Positions 39,060 to 53,055 of a stretch of 64,000 nt of DNA are shown in pieces. The stretch is from Prunella strophiata (lineage: Eukaryota > Chordata > Aves > Passeriformes > Prunellidae), in contig JAZBQD010000030.1 in the NCBI GenBank assembly GCA_036583965.1, positions 55,305,551 through 55,369,550 on the forward strand, read 5' to 3'. The position numbers and the translations under genes were made by a program. Numbering within the stretch: the first letter of the stretch is position 1; every line of letters starts with the position of its first letter. Below the pieces are notes generated by a model. That model worked only from the letters and a program-made list of their open reading frames with translations, searched no databases and was not told where the DNA came from.

Positions 39060-41675
39060 GTATGGGCAACACACAAGAGGAGTTGGAAGCCTCTGTGCTG
39101 CTAAGAAGCTACAACTTAGTTGCCATTAACTGAAACTTGGAGGGAAAAATCCCACAGCCGGAGTGTGGCTGTGGATGGCTATAGGCTGTTCCTGTCTACA
39201 CAGAAGGGACAGGCCAGGAAGGAGTGGCTGAATGTTGCTCACTACAAGAAGAAATGGATAGAATGTGAAGGAAGAGCTGTCCCTGAAGAACAGCCTATGA
39301 ACAGGCTGAAGCATATTGGCAAAAGAAACAAAACAAGGTATCAAGTCAACCTGGTGGTTGATCCAGGGAAGCCTATTGAGGAAACCTTCTTGCTCCAGCT
39401 ACAGGAGGCATTGTGCTCACAGGCTCTTGTCCTGCTGGAGGCCTTCAACCACCCCAAAATCTACTGAAAAAGTAGCACAGAAAGCTATTTTAGGAGGAGA
39501 CTCCTGGAATGCATGGAGGGTAGCTTCCTAAGACAATCCTAACCAGAAGGGATGCAACACTGGACCTGTCAGTCACCAACCTAAGTGATCTCATCAGTGG
39601 CAACAAGATTGGTGAAAGCCTGGGCCATAGGAGTCACACACTCCTATTGGTGTGTTTGCAGCCCTGAGGGACGTGAAAAAGGCAAACAGTACGTTCAGGA
39701 TCCTAAATTTTGGATCAGCACACTTCTGGCTGTTGAAGGAGCTAAATCCACAGGACCCCCCCAGGAAACTGTCCTCAGAGATATATATGGGAGCAGGATA
39801 GAGCTGGCAGATCTTTAAGGACACTTTCCAAAAGCCAGACCTATCCTGTGTACAGGAAGGAGGCATGGGACTGGCATTGCTAGTTGGCCCAAACTAGAGC
39901 ACTGAGCTCAATGCACGGGCAAGTAGAGAGAACAGGCAGCGAAGCGGACGTATTATGGGAGATACAGATGCTGCCAATTTTGCAGGGAAGATAGAAGGCA
40001 AGGGAGGCTGAAGCTCACTTGGCAGGATCAAAGAATAGAAGGCTTCTACAGTAGTCAGAAGAATGAAGTGAAAGAAATGCCTCCACCAATGACACAATGC
40101 AACTGGTCAAAGAGATGGCAAGTACTCAGACTTTTGCCTCAGTCTTCACTGCAACCTTTCTTCCCAACCTCTCCAGAGGATGGACTGGGGAGCAAGTCAG
40201 GTTTGCACCCATGAGGAACCGAATGTATAATCTTATGACCTGTCACAAACCCAGAGTTCAGAGAATGGCTGATATTGCCATCACTATCTGAAAAGTCATG
40301 GCAATCAGGTGACTGGAAAATGGGAAACATTGTAGCCACCTTAGAGGGTAGAAAGGCAGATGCTGGGAGCTACTGACCTGCTGGTCTCACCTCTGTGTCA
40401 GAGAAGATCATGGGAACAGATGCTCACAGAAGCTGTGCTAAGACACATGGAGACAGGGAGGTGATTCAGGAGAGCCAGCACAGTGTCACCAAGGGTAAGT
40501 CCTGCCCGACCAGCCCAGTGGCCTTCTATGATAGGGTGACTGCATCAGTGGACAAGGAAAGAGCTACAGATGTCCTCTATCTGGACATCCACAAGGCTTT
40601 TGACACAATCCCCCAAAACACCTTTCTCTCCAAAATGGAGAGACATGGATTTGATGGATGGAATGTTCAGTGGATAAGAAGCTGGTTGGATGGACCCATC
40701 CAGAAGAGAGTAGTCAACAATTCCATGTCCAGATGGACACTGATGACAAGTGGTGTCCCAAAGCAGTTCACAGCAGGACCAGTATTATATAGTATCTTCA
40801 TTAATGACACAGACCAAGTGAATCAAGTGCACCCTCAGCAAACTTGCAGATGACACCAAGCTGAGCAGTGTGGTTGAAATGCCTGATGGATGGGATATAA
40901 TCCAGAAGAACATGGATAAGCTTAAGCAGTGGATCCATATGAAATTCATCAGGTTCAACAAGACTCAAAGTCCTGCACCTGGGTTGGGAAAATTTCCAGG
41001 GTCAACACAAGCTGTAGAATGAACTGATTAAGAACAGCCCTGAGAAGAATGACTTGGGGGTGGTGGTAGACAAGAAGTTGGACCAAGCAACGTGTGAGTG
41101 CAACCCAAAAAAGCCAACCACATCCCTGGGCTGCAGGAGTAGCCAGCAGGGTGATTCTCTGCTCTGGTGAAACCCCACCTGCAGTGCTGCATCCAGCTCT
41201 GGGGTCCTCAGCACAGGAAACACATGGACCTGCTGGAGCACGTCCAAAGGAGGGTCAGAAAAACAATCAGAGGGATGAAACACCTCTGCTATGAAGACAG
41301 GATGGGAGAGTTGGAGTTCTTCAGCCTAGAGAAGACTGTGGGAAGACCTTACAGAAGCCTTTCAATGTTTAAATGGGGCTTATAAGAATGACAGGGACAA
41401 ACTTTTTAGCAGCACCTGTTGTAACAAGGAGGCTTTAAACTAGAAGACCATAGATTTAGATTAGATACAAGAAATCTTCTACAATTAAAGTGGTGAGGCA
41501 CTGACACAGGCTGTCCCAAGGCTGTAGGTGTCCCATCCCTGGAAACATTCAAGTTCAGGCTGGGCAGAGCTCTGAGCAACCTGATCTAGTGGTAGATGTC
41601 CCTGCTCTCTGCAGGGTAATTGGACAAGATGAGCTTTAAAGGTCCCTTCTAGCCCAAAGAACTCTAATTTTTCCA
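39060..41675 (+). mobile_element. CR1-type non-LTR retrotransposon, degenerate, plus strand
   Basis: Pieces of CR1 ORF2 are readable with many frame breaks. An upstream, endonuclease-side segment covers about 39120-39830. The reverse-transcriptase core covers about 40395-40870 (VAFYDRVTASVDKERATDVL, KAFDTIPQNTFLSKMERHGF, DGWNVQWIRSWLDG, then LADDTKLS in a shifted frame at about 40842). A C-terminal segment covers about 41170-41390 (LQCCIQLWGPQHRKHMDLLE). The 3' end, with aacctgatctagtgg and ggtcccttctagccca, is the standard CR1 tail. The element lies in AKAP11 intron 1 in antisense orientation. It is not expected to be active. The 5' boundary is approximate. Confidence 0.9.
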
Positions 41676-42324
41676 GTGATTTGCTGAGGAACACTCTTCT
41701 CATCAGATCATGTAATAAGCATTTAGTTAGCTTTTCCATATACATGTATCCTTGTTTGAATATATGTAAGGAGCAAAATTAAATAATCAGCTTAAGGGAA
41801 TCCAACAGGAAATTTGCCATGGACCTAATCTCTTTGTGTAAGTCTATCCAATGCCTAATTTTACTTTGAGTCAGTGTGTATTGACAAACCTTAGCTGGCA
41901 GAAAAGAAGAAACTTTATCTTTTTTCTGTAAATGTGCTGAGTAAATCTCTTCAATTACTATAGAGGCATATGTGGACATGTGCACACCTATGTTAAACAC
42001 ATACAGGTTATGACAAATTTGAACAATAAATTTCAAACAAATGTAATATGGCCTTATTAAAATTAAATTTCAAATAAAAGATTCTAGGTAATGACAATAG
42101 TATACCTATATTATGTTTTAAAAAGGAGGTGTTTTTAGTAGTGCTAGAGCAAAACTAGACATCTTTCTTTTAAAGAAAAAGTACTTTTTTTTTTTTTTTG
42201 TCTTCAGCACACGGACCTGAATCAGCCTCTGATTATGATTTGCAAAAGCCAGACTTAATGAAACACTGAGCTTTGAATGATTCATTCTAAATATGAAATT
42301 TAAAATACCTTAAGAACAACACTC

Positions 42325-43060
42325 TTTTAGAATCATACAATCATCAAGGTTGGAAGAGGCCTACATGACAATCTAGTACAATCATCCATTTCCTCTGGTG
42401 CTCTCACTGCAGGCATGGCAGAAGAGACTGGCCCCCACCTCACTACACCCGTGTTTCAGGTGGTTATAGGGAACAATGAGCTCTCCCCCAAGCCCCCTCT
42501 TCTCCAGGCCACCCTCAGCCACCCCTCATAAGATGTGTTCTACACCTCCCACGAGCCTTGTTGCCCTTCTCTACATGCGCTCGTGTCTCAATGTCCTTTT
42601 GGAGTGAGGGGCCCAAAGCCAAACACAGGATGCAAGGAGTGGCCCTACCAGTGCTGAGTACAGGGGGCAATCCCTGCCCTGCTCCTGCTGGCCACACTAT
42701 TGCTGATCCAGGCCAGGATGTTCAACTACTGTCAACCAGAACCCTCAAGTCCCTTTCTACCAAACAGCTTTTACAGCCACTCTTCCCCCAGTCCTGCAGC
42801 ATGGAGTGGGGTTGTTGTGATCCAAGTGCCTTTCCCTCATCTAAGCAGCTCACTTTGTCATAGAAGAAGATCAGATTGGTCAAGCAGAACCTTCCTTTCA
42901 TAAATCCATATTGGTTGAGCCTCATTCCCTGTTTGTCCTGCATGTGTATTTATAACCTTACCAAACAACTTGCTATTAAAAACCAAATTAAGCAAGACTA
43001 CAGTGACAAACAGGCAGATTAGTCTAAAGGATCCCTCTCTATTTCTCATTTCTAATAATT
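42325..43060 (-). mobile_element. CR1-type fragment, minus strand, internally rearranged
   Basis: Its left end, agaatcatacaatcatcaag followed by gttggaagaggcc, is the reverse complement of a CR1 3' tail. Further in are typical CR1 non-coding and RT remnants. At 42943-42830 the minus strand reads GFMKGRFCLTNLIFFYDKVS, the segment just before the RT motif. Only about 730 bp separate the RT region from the 3' tail, so most of the RT C-terminal half is missing. It lies in AKAP11 intron 1, sense to the gene. Confidence 0.85.
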
Positions 43061-44578
43061 TATCAGTTTCACTGATCAGGTCGGCAGTCTTGAAAAATTC
43101 CAGGTATGAAACACAAGGTTGTCTTAACCATAGCCACCCACACGAGCAAAACACATCAAAAGTGAGCAAAATACATCATTTATGGTCAACAATAATGACT
43201 AGACTGGGTCCTCTTTTTCTTGCTTGGTTTTAATTCTTATATCATATTTCTGTCACACAGAAACAGCAATTTCAAAAGAATCAATCATTTTCTTCTCCTA
43301 GATCATTACCAGCTTCCCCCCAGTCCCAGGTCTCGACTCTCAAACACTTCTTCCTCAGAAAAAAATGTTACTTGATGTACTAGGGTTATCCATTGGTCTG
43401 GATATTGTGGCTTACTGCAATCAACTTTAAGTTTCTGTACCAGTCTATTGTGCATTTTGTCCATAACAGAACCATACCAAATAAGGTGGAGCTATTATTT
43501 TATAAGCTGCAGCACTTTCTCCAGAAAACTTATTCCCATCTAGAGAAAATTTCACCAGAGAATACCTTGTTTAGTTCTCAAGGATTAATTAAATATAGAT
43601 GGTATCTGTCACTAAAGTCTAACTGTATGATTCTGAAATAATCTTACAAACATGAAGCCATGTAAGACTCTTCCAAGTGCAACCTGGCATAAATTTCGAG
43701 CACTTGTTACCATTTATTTCAGTATCATTGATCTTTTCCAGATACAATATAAGTGGAATTTTTTTCCTCCCTATCTCACTCTGGCAATATATCAGAGAGG
43801 AGAAGGCTGTATAAATACAGTTCGGATCTACAGTTCACCTTTTATTTTCTCTTTTGCATATCGGATTTCTTTTGGAAACCAGAGAAAAGTACTTCGGTTG
43901 TAATAAGAGAGCCAAAGAAAGCCCCTCAAAAGAGCCAAGAAAGCAAAGGAGGAACGCTCCTTGACCCTCCTCCCTTGAGGGAGAAGAGGAACTGGGAGGA
44001 GGACAAGCGGCAGGGAGGGCGGGAGGGCAGGGCGAGGAGACACTTCTACAGCGAAATGCTGAGAACAGGCTGAACTCACTTAACCCGTGCGCACCGACCA
44101 CAACCCAAACAACGCAGGAAGGGAACAGCAAACTCACCGAGCCTCCGTGCACCGACCAGGACTGCACCAGCACGAGTCGGTCAGTCCCCACCGGAGGCTG
44201 CGGACGGACGGAGCTGGCCTACGGGGACCCCGGGGTGATACCGGTGCGATCGCGACCCCCGCACGCTCGCTCCGGAGCCGCAGCGCTGCGCTCGCCCTGC
44301 TCACCTCGCCTCACCCCGCGCTGCGCTCCCGGGGCCCTGGCCTCGCCCCGGCCCGCTCCAGGGGACCGGTGGGGCCCGCGGGAGCTGCGCTGCCCAGGGC
44401 AATCTTCCCCGGGAAGGGCGGCGGAGGATGCGCTTCCCCGGGAGCCCCCGGGCGACGGGCGGCAGCGCGCCCCGAGTGACAGGCCGGCGGCGGCGCCCCG
44501 CCCGCGCCGAGCTGACACAGCAGGTCGGCAGCGGGGGAGCGGCCGCAGGGGGTGGGAACAACAGCGGGCGCTTCCTAC

Positions 44579-46228
<1,650 letters not shown>

Positions 46229-46500
46229 AGCCCCTGCCCGCGGGGAGTGCCCGGCGCGGTTCGGCCTTCGCAAAGCCCCCGGGAGCCTGCCGGGCCGCTG
46301 GGCTGCCCCTGCCGGGTCCGTCGCGCTCGGGCGCTGCTGCCCCGCTTGCTCGGAGCGGTTCCCTCTCAAGGCCGGCCGGCGGCCTCAGCACGGGGCGTGG
46401 GTTGGAGGCTGCAGCCTGGTTTTAGTCAGACGAGGAGGAGACAAGACTCCGAGACCCTGCTGGAAAATCCCGTGCCCCCTTCTCTTCACACTGCCGCCTT

Positions 46501-49500
46501 AAATTCCGTGCTGCCGGGTTCCACAGCGCATCAGGTGTGCATTTAGCCAGCAGATAGGCAATTGATTTTCACCTCCTCAGGAGCTGCTCTGCTCTGTGCG
46601 TAGGTGTAGGTACTGTTGGGGCCTGGGATTTCTTTCCATTTGGATGGAAGCGGTATTCCCGTGTAGCTTCCCAGAATAAAACTCCGTTCCAGCAGCAGCA
46701 GCAGCTCGTCCAGGCACCAACCTGGCAGCAGGGACACAGCGAGGAGGCGTGTTGAACAATGCACAGTGGATCGTCTGGGCAGTGCGCGGTGACAGCTCTG
46801 TCCCCCACGGAGGAGACACTCCGGGAATGGGGACAGGCCTTCCTGGGATCCGGCATGTGAGGGTGAAGCTCGGAGAGGAACCACGGGACCGGAGTTTGCA
46901 AGTGGAGACAGGGCAGCAGCTTCTAAAACACAGAAAAGAGTGACCCCAAAACTACACTCAGGCAAAAAAAAAAAAAAAAATCCCAGACTTCGTATACCAG
47001 GGAAGGGCTTAGGGGAGAAAAAAGTCATTAAAAGAACCCTTGTAACTTTTTAGGTGCTGGGTGGTTTCAAATTCTAACCTGCCCCATTTTACAGAGACAA
47101 AGACAAACAGAGAGAAACTACCCTGACCTCCTCATAAATTGCACTTTTCTTCTGGATAGCACCTAAGACCTATTAAAAATATATGAGAATTTTTTGCTAC
47201 CGGCTCTCCCTTACTCTTCTAGATAATTCCTGCTTCTGCCTACCTTTTGTTTTAACTTAAGCTGTGGCTTTTGTTTCTATTTAGTCTTTCATGAAGGGCT
47301 GTTTGAGTTCTACAATCATTTTAGGCACTTCAAAAGTCAGGGGGTCCATATTCATTTTTGCCAACAGGTAGGTGAACTACATTTTCATTTACCCTAAAAA
47401 CCACAAACTGTGCAACAAAGCCCTGTAAAGACTACACAGAAACAAAAGATTGGTTTTAAACTACGTCACACTATGCCACAAGTGGGACAAATAAGATGTT
47501 CCTCATAGTCCCAGGGCCTGCAGGTCCCTATGGGATGGAGAAAAAGGAAATGAATAATATCCTCAAATTTAACTCAAGATAGTCGTCATTTCAGTGCCCA
47601 CTGAGACCAGCCTGATTTGGAAATACACTGTCTTTTGAATAAAGACATTTTAACAGTTTTCTCATCTTCAGCTTAACAACAAAGTATCTCTTTTGACCAA
47701 CTCCATCATTAAATACACTTCTTAGATTTCATGAAAGATAAAAATTCTGTAAGAGGGTTTTGTTGTTTTTAATATATCATTGTTTTTTACGTATCAACAG
47801 TAAGTGAAAAAATTCCAAAACAAAATAGTTGTGGAAGCAATGTAAACATGAAAAAGCATGCTTTAAAAATAAATTCATGCCTTTTATTCCCTTTGTTTTA
47901 GAATTCCCCTTAGACTGTTCAGAATAATGAGTTCCTATGGCTCCCTGCCAAAACCCTGAGAAAAATCAAGGTTTATCCTCATCAGGAAACTATGAAACAT
48001 AACCCATGGCATGCCATTGTTCGTCACAAAAAAAAAAAAAAAAAAGTTCTTTTTTTTTATACAATAATAAAAATGAGGATAGCTTTGAAATAATGGGTTT
48101 TTTAAATTATTTTTTTACAATTGATTTAAATACTGCCTATGGTAAAGCACAGGAAACTTGTCTGGTCAGCCAACACTTCTTAAAATTTATATTAATTATG
48201 AAGCAATGCAAGTGTTGGCTTCTCGGCTCTGGTATTTTCTGTCCTGTTAATTTTATATTTTTCAAGGAAGGGTCTGACCAGTCAGAGCCCATCCCACTGA
48301 GCCCAGCCTGGGAGGAGGGCAAGCTCAGGACAGACCCAGCCCTGGGGCATCAGACACCTGTGGGCACAGGGATGGGTCTAGTCCAGGCTGGGACACTGGT
48401 CCATGTGTGGGGGTCAGGATCAGGCCCCATGAAGGGAATCAGCATCAGACAGAGCTGCCCATGCACCTCTGATGTTTTCTGCCTGCTCATTTGGTATGGG
48501 AAATAGGCATCTTTAGAATCTTTTTGTCAAAACTACTGTCAGTGTCCCTGGTACTAGTCCTGACTCACTGGCTGCACCTGTCTATTAAGCTTGGTATTTC
48601 AGGATCACTGGCTTGGAACAACTTGTTCTGAGGCTGCCTCAGAGTGAATTATATATGTCTCTCAGGTATTGAATGCCAGTTCTATGAAAGGTGTTGAAGA
48701 TCTATGGAAGATTTTGAAGAAACAGTCTGTGGCTTTATGTGACTTTTATTTTGTCCATTTTTTTACTAGTCACTTACTTATATTTTCCTCCCATAGTACA
48801 TAAAAACTACACAGTTGCATGATTGTGTCAGCATTGTTTTGTTGGGGTTTTTTGATGATACTACCTCTGGAAAATGTCCCTCTATAACTAAAGCTATATT
48901 AAGTTCAGGCCAGACCTGAAATTATATCCTATAAGCTACACTTATTATAATAAAGATTGCCTTCACAAGGGCAGATGAGTAATTTACAGTATTAATATTC
49001 TTCCAGTCTTAAAAGCTGTGTAAGCCTTTTCCATTGATCCCCTTGCAGCAAGCTGGGAGGGATCTGCCGTGCTTGAAAATATTCCACCCTCCTTCTTCCC
49101 TCCCCGCCCCCTCAAAATACAAATCTAAAGCTCATAGCTCACAGTGTAATAATTTCATGAATGGCTTCTAGTGGCTTATCTGTTTGTAACATACCCTTCA
49201 GCTCTCCAGCCCTGCTCCCAGCTCCTGTGTCTGTGCTGCTCCTGGCCTGTGCCAGCGTGAACATTTGTGAAATCAAGCGGTAAATGAGATTGAACTGAGA
49301 GGACCGGAGAACAACCTGCTTTCCTTCCGTTTTGCTGATCCAGTTCACCAACATAATAAATGTGTCAGCGTGGCACTGAGGACAGCACAGACACAGCTGA
49401 GAACAGACACAGCTTAAATGGTCTTGTTCTGCTGCAAGTGCACACCCAGGCATTGACTTGCTTTGCCATTAAGTGCCTGTTCAGTGTCTCCTTGAAAACA

Positions 49501-52500
49501 CTCCCGACACCCGTGACACATCCAAAACTGGAACTCTGTGTCTCAGTGGGTAATTCTGTGAGTCATCTTGTCATAAACCTGGGCTGGACCATGGTGTTTG
49601 TCTCCAGCAAGTGTTGGGTTTATGGCATTATGGTATATGTGATGGCATTTTTTGGTTTCTCTTCACCAAATCCTTCTCAAGTACATTGTTTCCAGTGACA
49701 TGTTTAAGGTGTCATTTTATTTACATGTTTGTGGGTATTTTAACTCATTTTTTTCAACAGTGAAAACCCAATAATCTTCATATATGTAACTATGTTGCAG
49801 TTATTACTGGTTCCTCTTTCCCGTGGAGTTTGATCTGTAACCTAGTGTAAGTTTCCAAAACAATATGCATAAAGGATGTCACCCACAGTTCTATACTGAG
49901 CTGGCCAGTCATGTCCTGAGAGCCAGCCTAGGAGGCCTTTTATTGCAGAATGGAAAGCATCACACGCTAACCTTATCAAAAGATGCATATACTCCATAGA
50001 AATGGTTGCAGATGCTAGTGAGATTATTATCCAAAGCCTTGGAAAGCTCCCTGAATTCACATCCTTTCTGTGCATTGTGTTCATTAGAGGATGTGATAAA
50101 CGCCGTCGCTGTGTTACACAAGACCATACAATAATAATTGGAGCTGGCTGGGAAGCGAAATTTTTATTCTACAGGAAATTCCAGCTTGTCAATATTTTGT
50201 TTCATCGAGTGCTGGAACAAAACGTGTTGGCTCTGCAGCCTTTCTGGCAAAAATGGAACAATCTATTTCTTTGCCAGCTGACAAGCCTGGGAAGCCAAGA
50301 AACCAACTGAGCAGTCGGCCTGATGCCAGGGAGCTGTATAGCCAGTCAGCTGAGCTACGGTAAGAAGCCAGCCTGGCCAGCAGCCACAGCCAGATCATGG
50401 CTAGAGCTTCTGCAGAAAGTTTTGACAGAACCAGGGCAATCCAGAATTTTCAGTGCCAATCTGTTCAATTAGAAGATGGCCAAACACCCTCTCAATAATT
50501 GACTCCTGTCAGGAGAGGATGTAGCTCTACTGCAGTTTCTGTTCCTTATGTATTTCTTTCTTCAGCTTTTGCCTTGTAACTTAGGCACGTATCTATTGCT
50601 TGTATGAGCAGATTAAATCCAAGAATTTTCCTTAAGTATTAATGATGATACCCAAGCCCATGAGGGAGTTTTCAGAGTGTCCCTCATTGCTGGTTTTGTG
50701 ATTGTCATTCAAATAACCTTGTGTGCCAGCAATACCTCATGGCATCTGCCTGTGTATGCCCTGCTAACAAGTTATAGAGTTACTGCAGGCAGTACAGGTG
50801 TGAGATTGGAATAAACACTTGTCTGCTATCAGATAACACACTGTCTCCTTGTCTTCAGCCCATATTTGCAGATAAATTTAAGATAACTTGCCAAAATGCA
50901 ATAACAAGGCAAAAATTTCTTCTGATCTAGGAAAGTGGTACTGATCTTTATTGGGAAGTTGGTGATGTGGAGGTCAACACCGATATGGAGAGCACCCTTC
51001 TCTGTCAGAACTAGCTGTGCTCAAGTACTGAGCTGTTTGCTCAATGTAACCCTAAACCTAAACATTATTGCAGGATTCTTGTAATGCTCCATTTATTTTT
51101 CCCTTTTGGTGTATTTCTGGAAAGGTATCAGACCAGTTTGTAAAAAAAAAGCTACATCTTTGCCCTCCTGTAGTTCACAGTTAAGGCATCATCATAAAAG
51201 GTATTTTTCAAATGCTTTTTTCAAATGTTTAGATAATTTCTATTATAGGATAAATGTTATAATTTCTTAGATCTGCAGACATTGTACACAATATACACAT
51301 CTCTTGTTAGTTTACAGTTGCTGCCTATACTTCCTCTTTAAAGCCCATGAGATGTCATATACCATCCTTACCACAACTGTGGTAACTTGAGGGAACAATG
51401 AATTTCCTCGTGGTAATTAAATTTTCTGCAACTTCATCTATGTAAGTAGTCTCTAATAGTCCTGCTGTGAAATTAGAGGAAAACCAGATGCTTTACCGAG
51501 ACACACTTCAAATCCTGTGCCTTCCACATGTAAACAAATGTGACTTATTTTCTCTCTCAAATTCAGCTACTACTGTGGAGATGCTACAGCATCTGGATTC
51601 CAAATTAACTCAATGTCAGTTTTCAGTGACCTTTATACTTTCTAAGCATGGCCCAGTTTATTTCTGGTTTTACAGAGTTTATTCTTGAACTGGGAATTAT
51701 TTTCATAGTAAGTATTTTCCCACAATGAAAATAGTTCAGTGTAATGTTTATGATGTGCTTTCTCCTTCATTTCTGCCTGGAGTTGTTACACAGTTTGCTG
51801 TGTGCTGCTGCAACATATCCTGAAATGTGCTCTTCATCTCAGATGAAATAACTTGAGCATATGTTTAAGGTTTAAGTCAGTCTCAATATGACCATTTGGC
51901 TTGTCTTGTTTATATTTCACACTTGAATAACTGCTGCTGTGTGTGTCATTTAAGTCCTTCTGATTCTCGATTTCCTCAGTGTTGACACATACTCAGAGAT
52001 TATTTAATTTCCCTTCTGATTCCATCTATAATAGAAATGCTCTTAAACATGACCACACTTTAATTATAGTGTTATTGTCTTTTTCTATCAAAATATTGGC
52101 TGGAAACTACCAAGTCCTTACATGTCTTGGTGATATCTTTTCAGCAAAATAGGAGTATTGATAGCTTCTCCCAAACTTTGTTTACAGTTCTCTCTCCCTC
52201 CGAAAAAAAAAAAAAAAAAAGGAAAGACTAGGACAGACAAGGAAACCATCACCTAAGACAACCTAGAAGTGTCTCATTCCTCCATCCACATGGTTGTATA
52301 AAATATTGCTGTAATACAAAGGATCCTGAAATCCTCATGTCAGAGAGAGGGAATTTTTATTGGGTGGGGGTTGCCATTGTGAAAAAGTCACTGTGCAATC
52401 CTTTCCAAGGACTTCTTTGTAAATTACTGCTTGAAGACACAAAATCTTGGCCAAAATGAAACACAGAACAGAAATACCTGAAAGAAATGCTGTGAGTTCT

Positions 52501-52920
52501 TCCCTACCACTTTAAGATTTCTGAGTAGCTATTTCTGAGCTTCCTTCACTGAAAGCAATTTCATTTTCCCAATTAAATTTTTCTAGGTACATTTCTCAGC
52601 TCAGAAATGTTACATTTACACGGCCTACTGAGAACCAGATAAATTTAATTTTTAAACTGCTTTTTAAATTGAAAGCTCACTTGGTTGTGACAGTAAAATG
52701 AGTTTTTCAAGTCAAAGTGTAGTTATAAATTATACATCCTGATAACTCTGTATTTTACTGAGTATTTTGGACCTACTACCATTGAATCATAGTCCATGGT
52801 CCAGCCTTTTGGACCATGTACTATTGAAGTATTAGTTATTCTTCTAATTAAGGAAGTTAATTTTTAACTTTGTTGAAAGTATCTTCTGTGTGGTCACTTA
52901 TGCTTTAAAGCTGTGGATGT
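46501..52920. other. Upstream intergenic sequence, left part
   Basis: No coding exon was recognised. A GC-richer block at about 48270-48480 and a complex, non-repetitive block at about 50000-50420 stand out from AT-rich surroundings. The 161-codon minus ORF at 47028-46543 and the 104-codon ORF at 49453-49139 have no recognisable domains and are probably chance ORFs. Confidence 0.6.
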
Positions 52921-53055
52921 ACATATATAAAAACATAATATAAATATGTATTTTAGTATATAAAAATAGGTATTTTATATACATATTTAGTATCTAGTAT
53001 ACATATATAGTATATATAAATATGTATTTTAGTATATATTTTTAGTATATAATTT
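52921..53055. repeat. AT-rich imperfect tandem repeat
   Basis: The sequence is almost pure A/T with TATA-type repeats. A 22-bp segment beginning taaatatgtattttag occurs identically at 52941-52962 and 53017-53038, 76 bp apart. Confidence 0.75.

Larger units (their letters stand above)
36514..44578 (-). other. AKAP11 intron 1
   Basis: The intron is about 8 kb with donor gtagga and acceptor ttttttgcag. Besides the two CR1 elements and the 35-bp duplication, it is unremarkable AT-rich sequence. No additional exon was recognised. The intron placement depends on the candidate exon 1. Confidence 0.5.

Noticed and set aside
46543..47028. 161-codon minus-strand ORF beside the CpG island
   Set aside because: No recognisable domain. 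Its start includes a Phe run translated from an A homopolymer, so a chance ORF is likelier.
49139..49453. 104-codon minus-strand ORF
   Set aside because: No domain, splice support or familiar sequence; probably a chance ORF.
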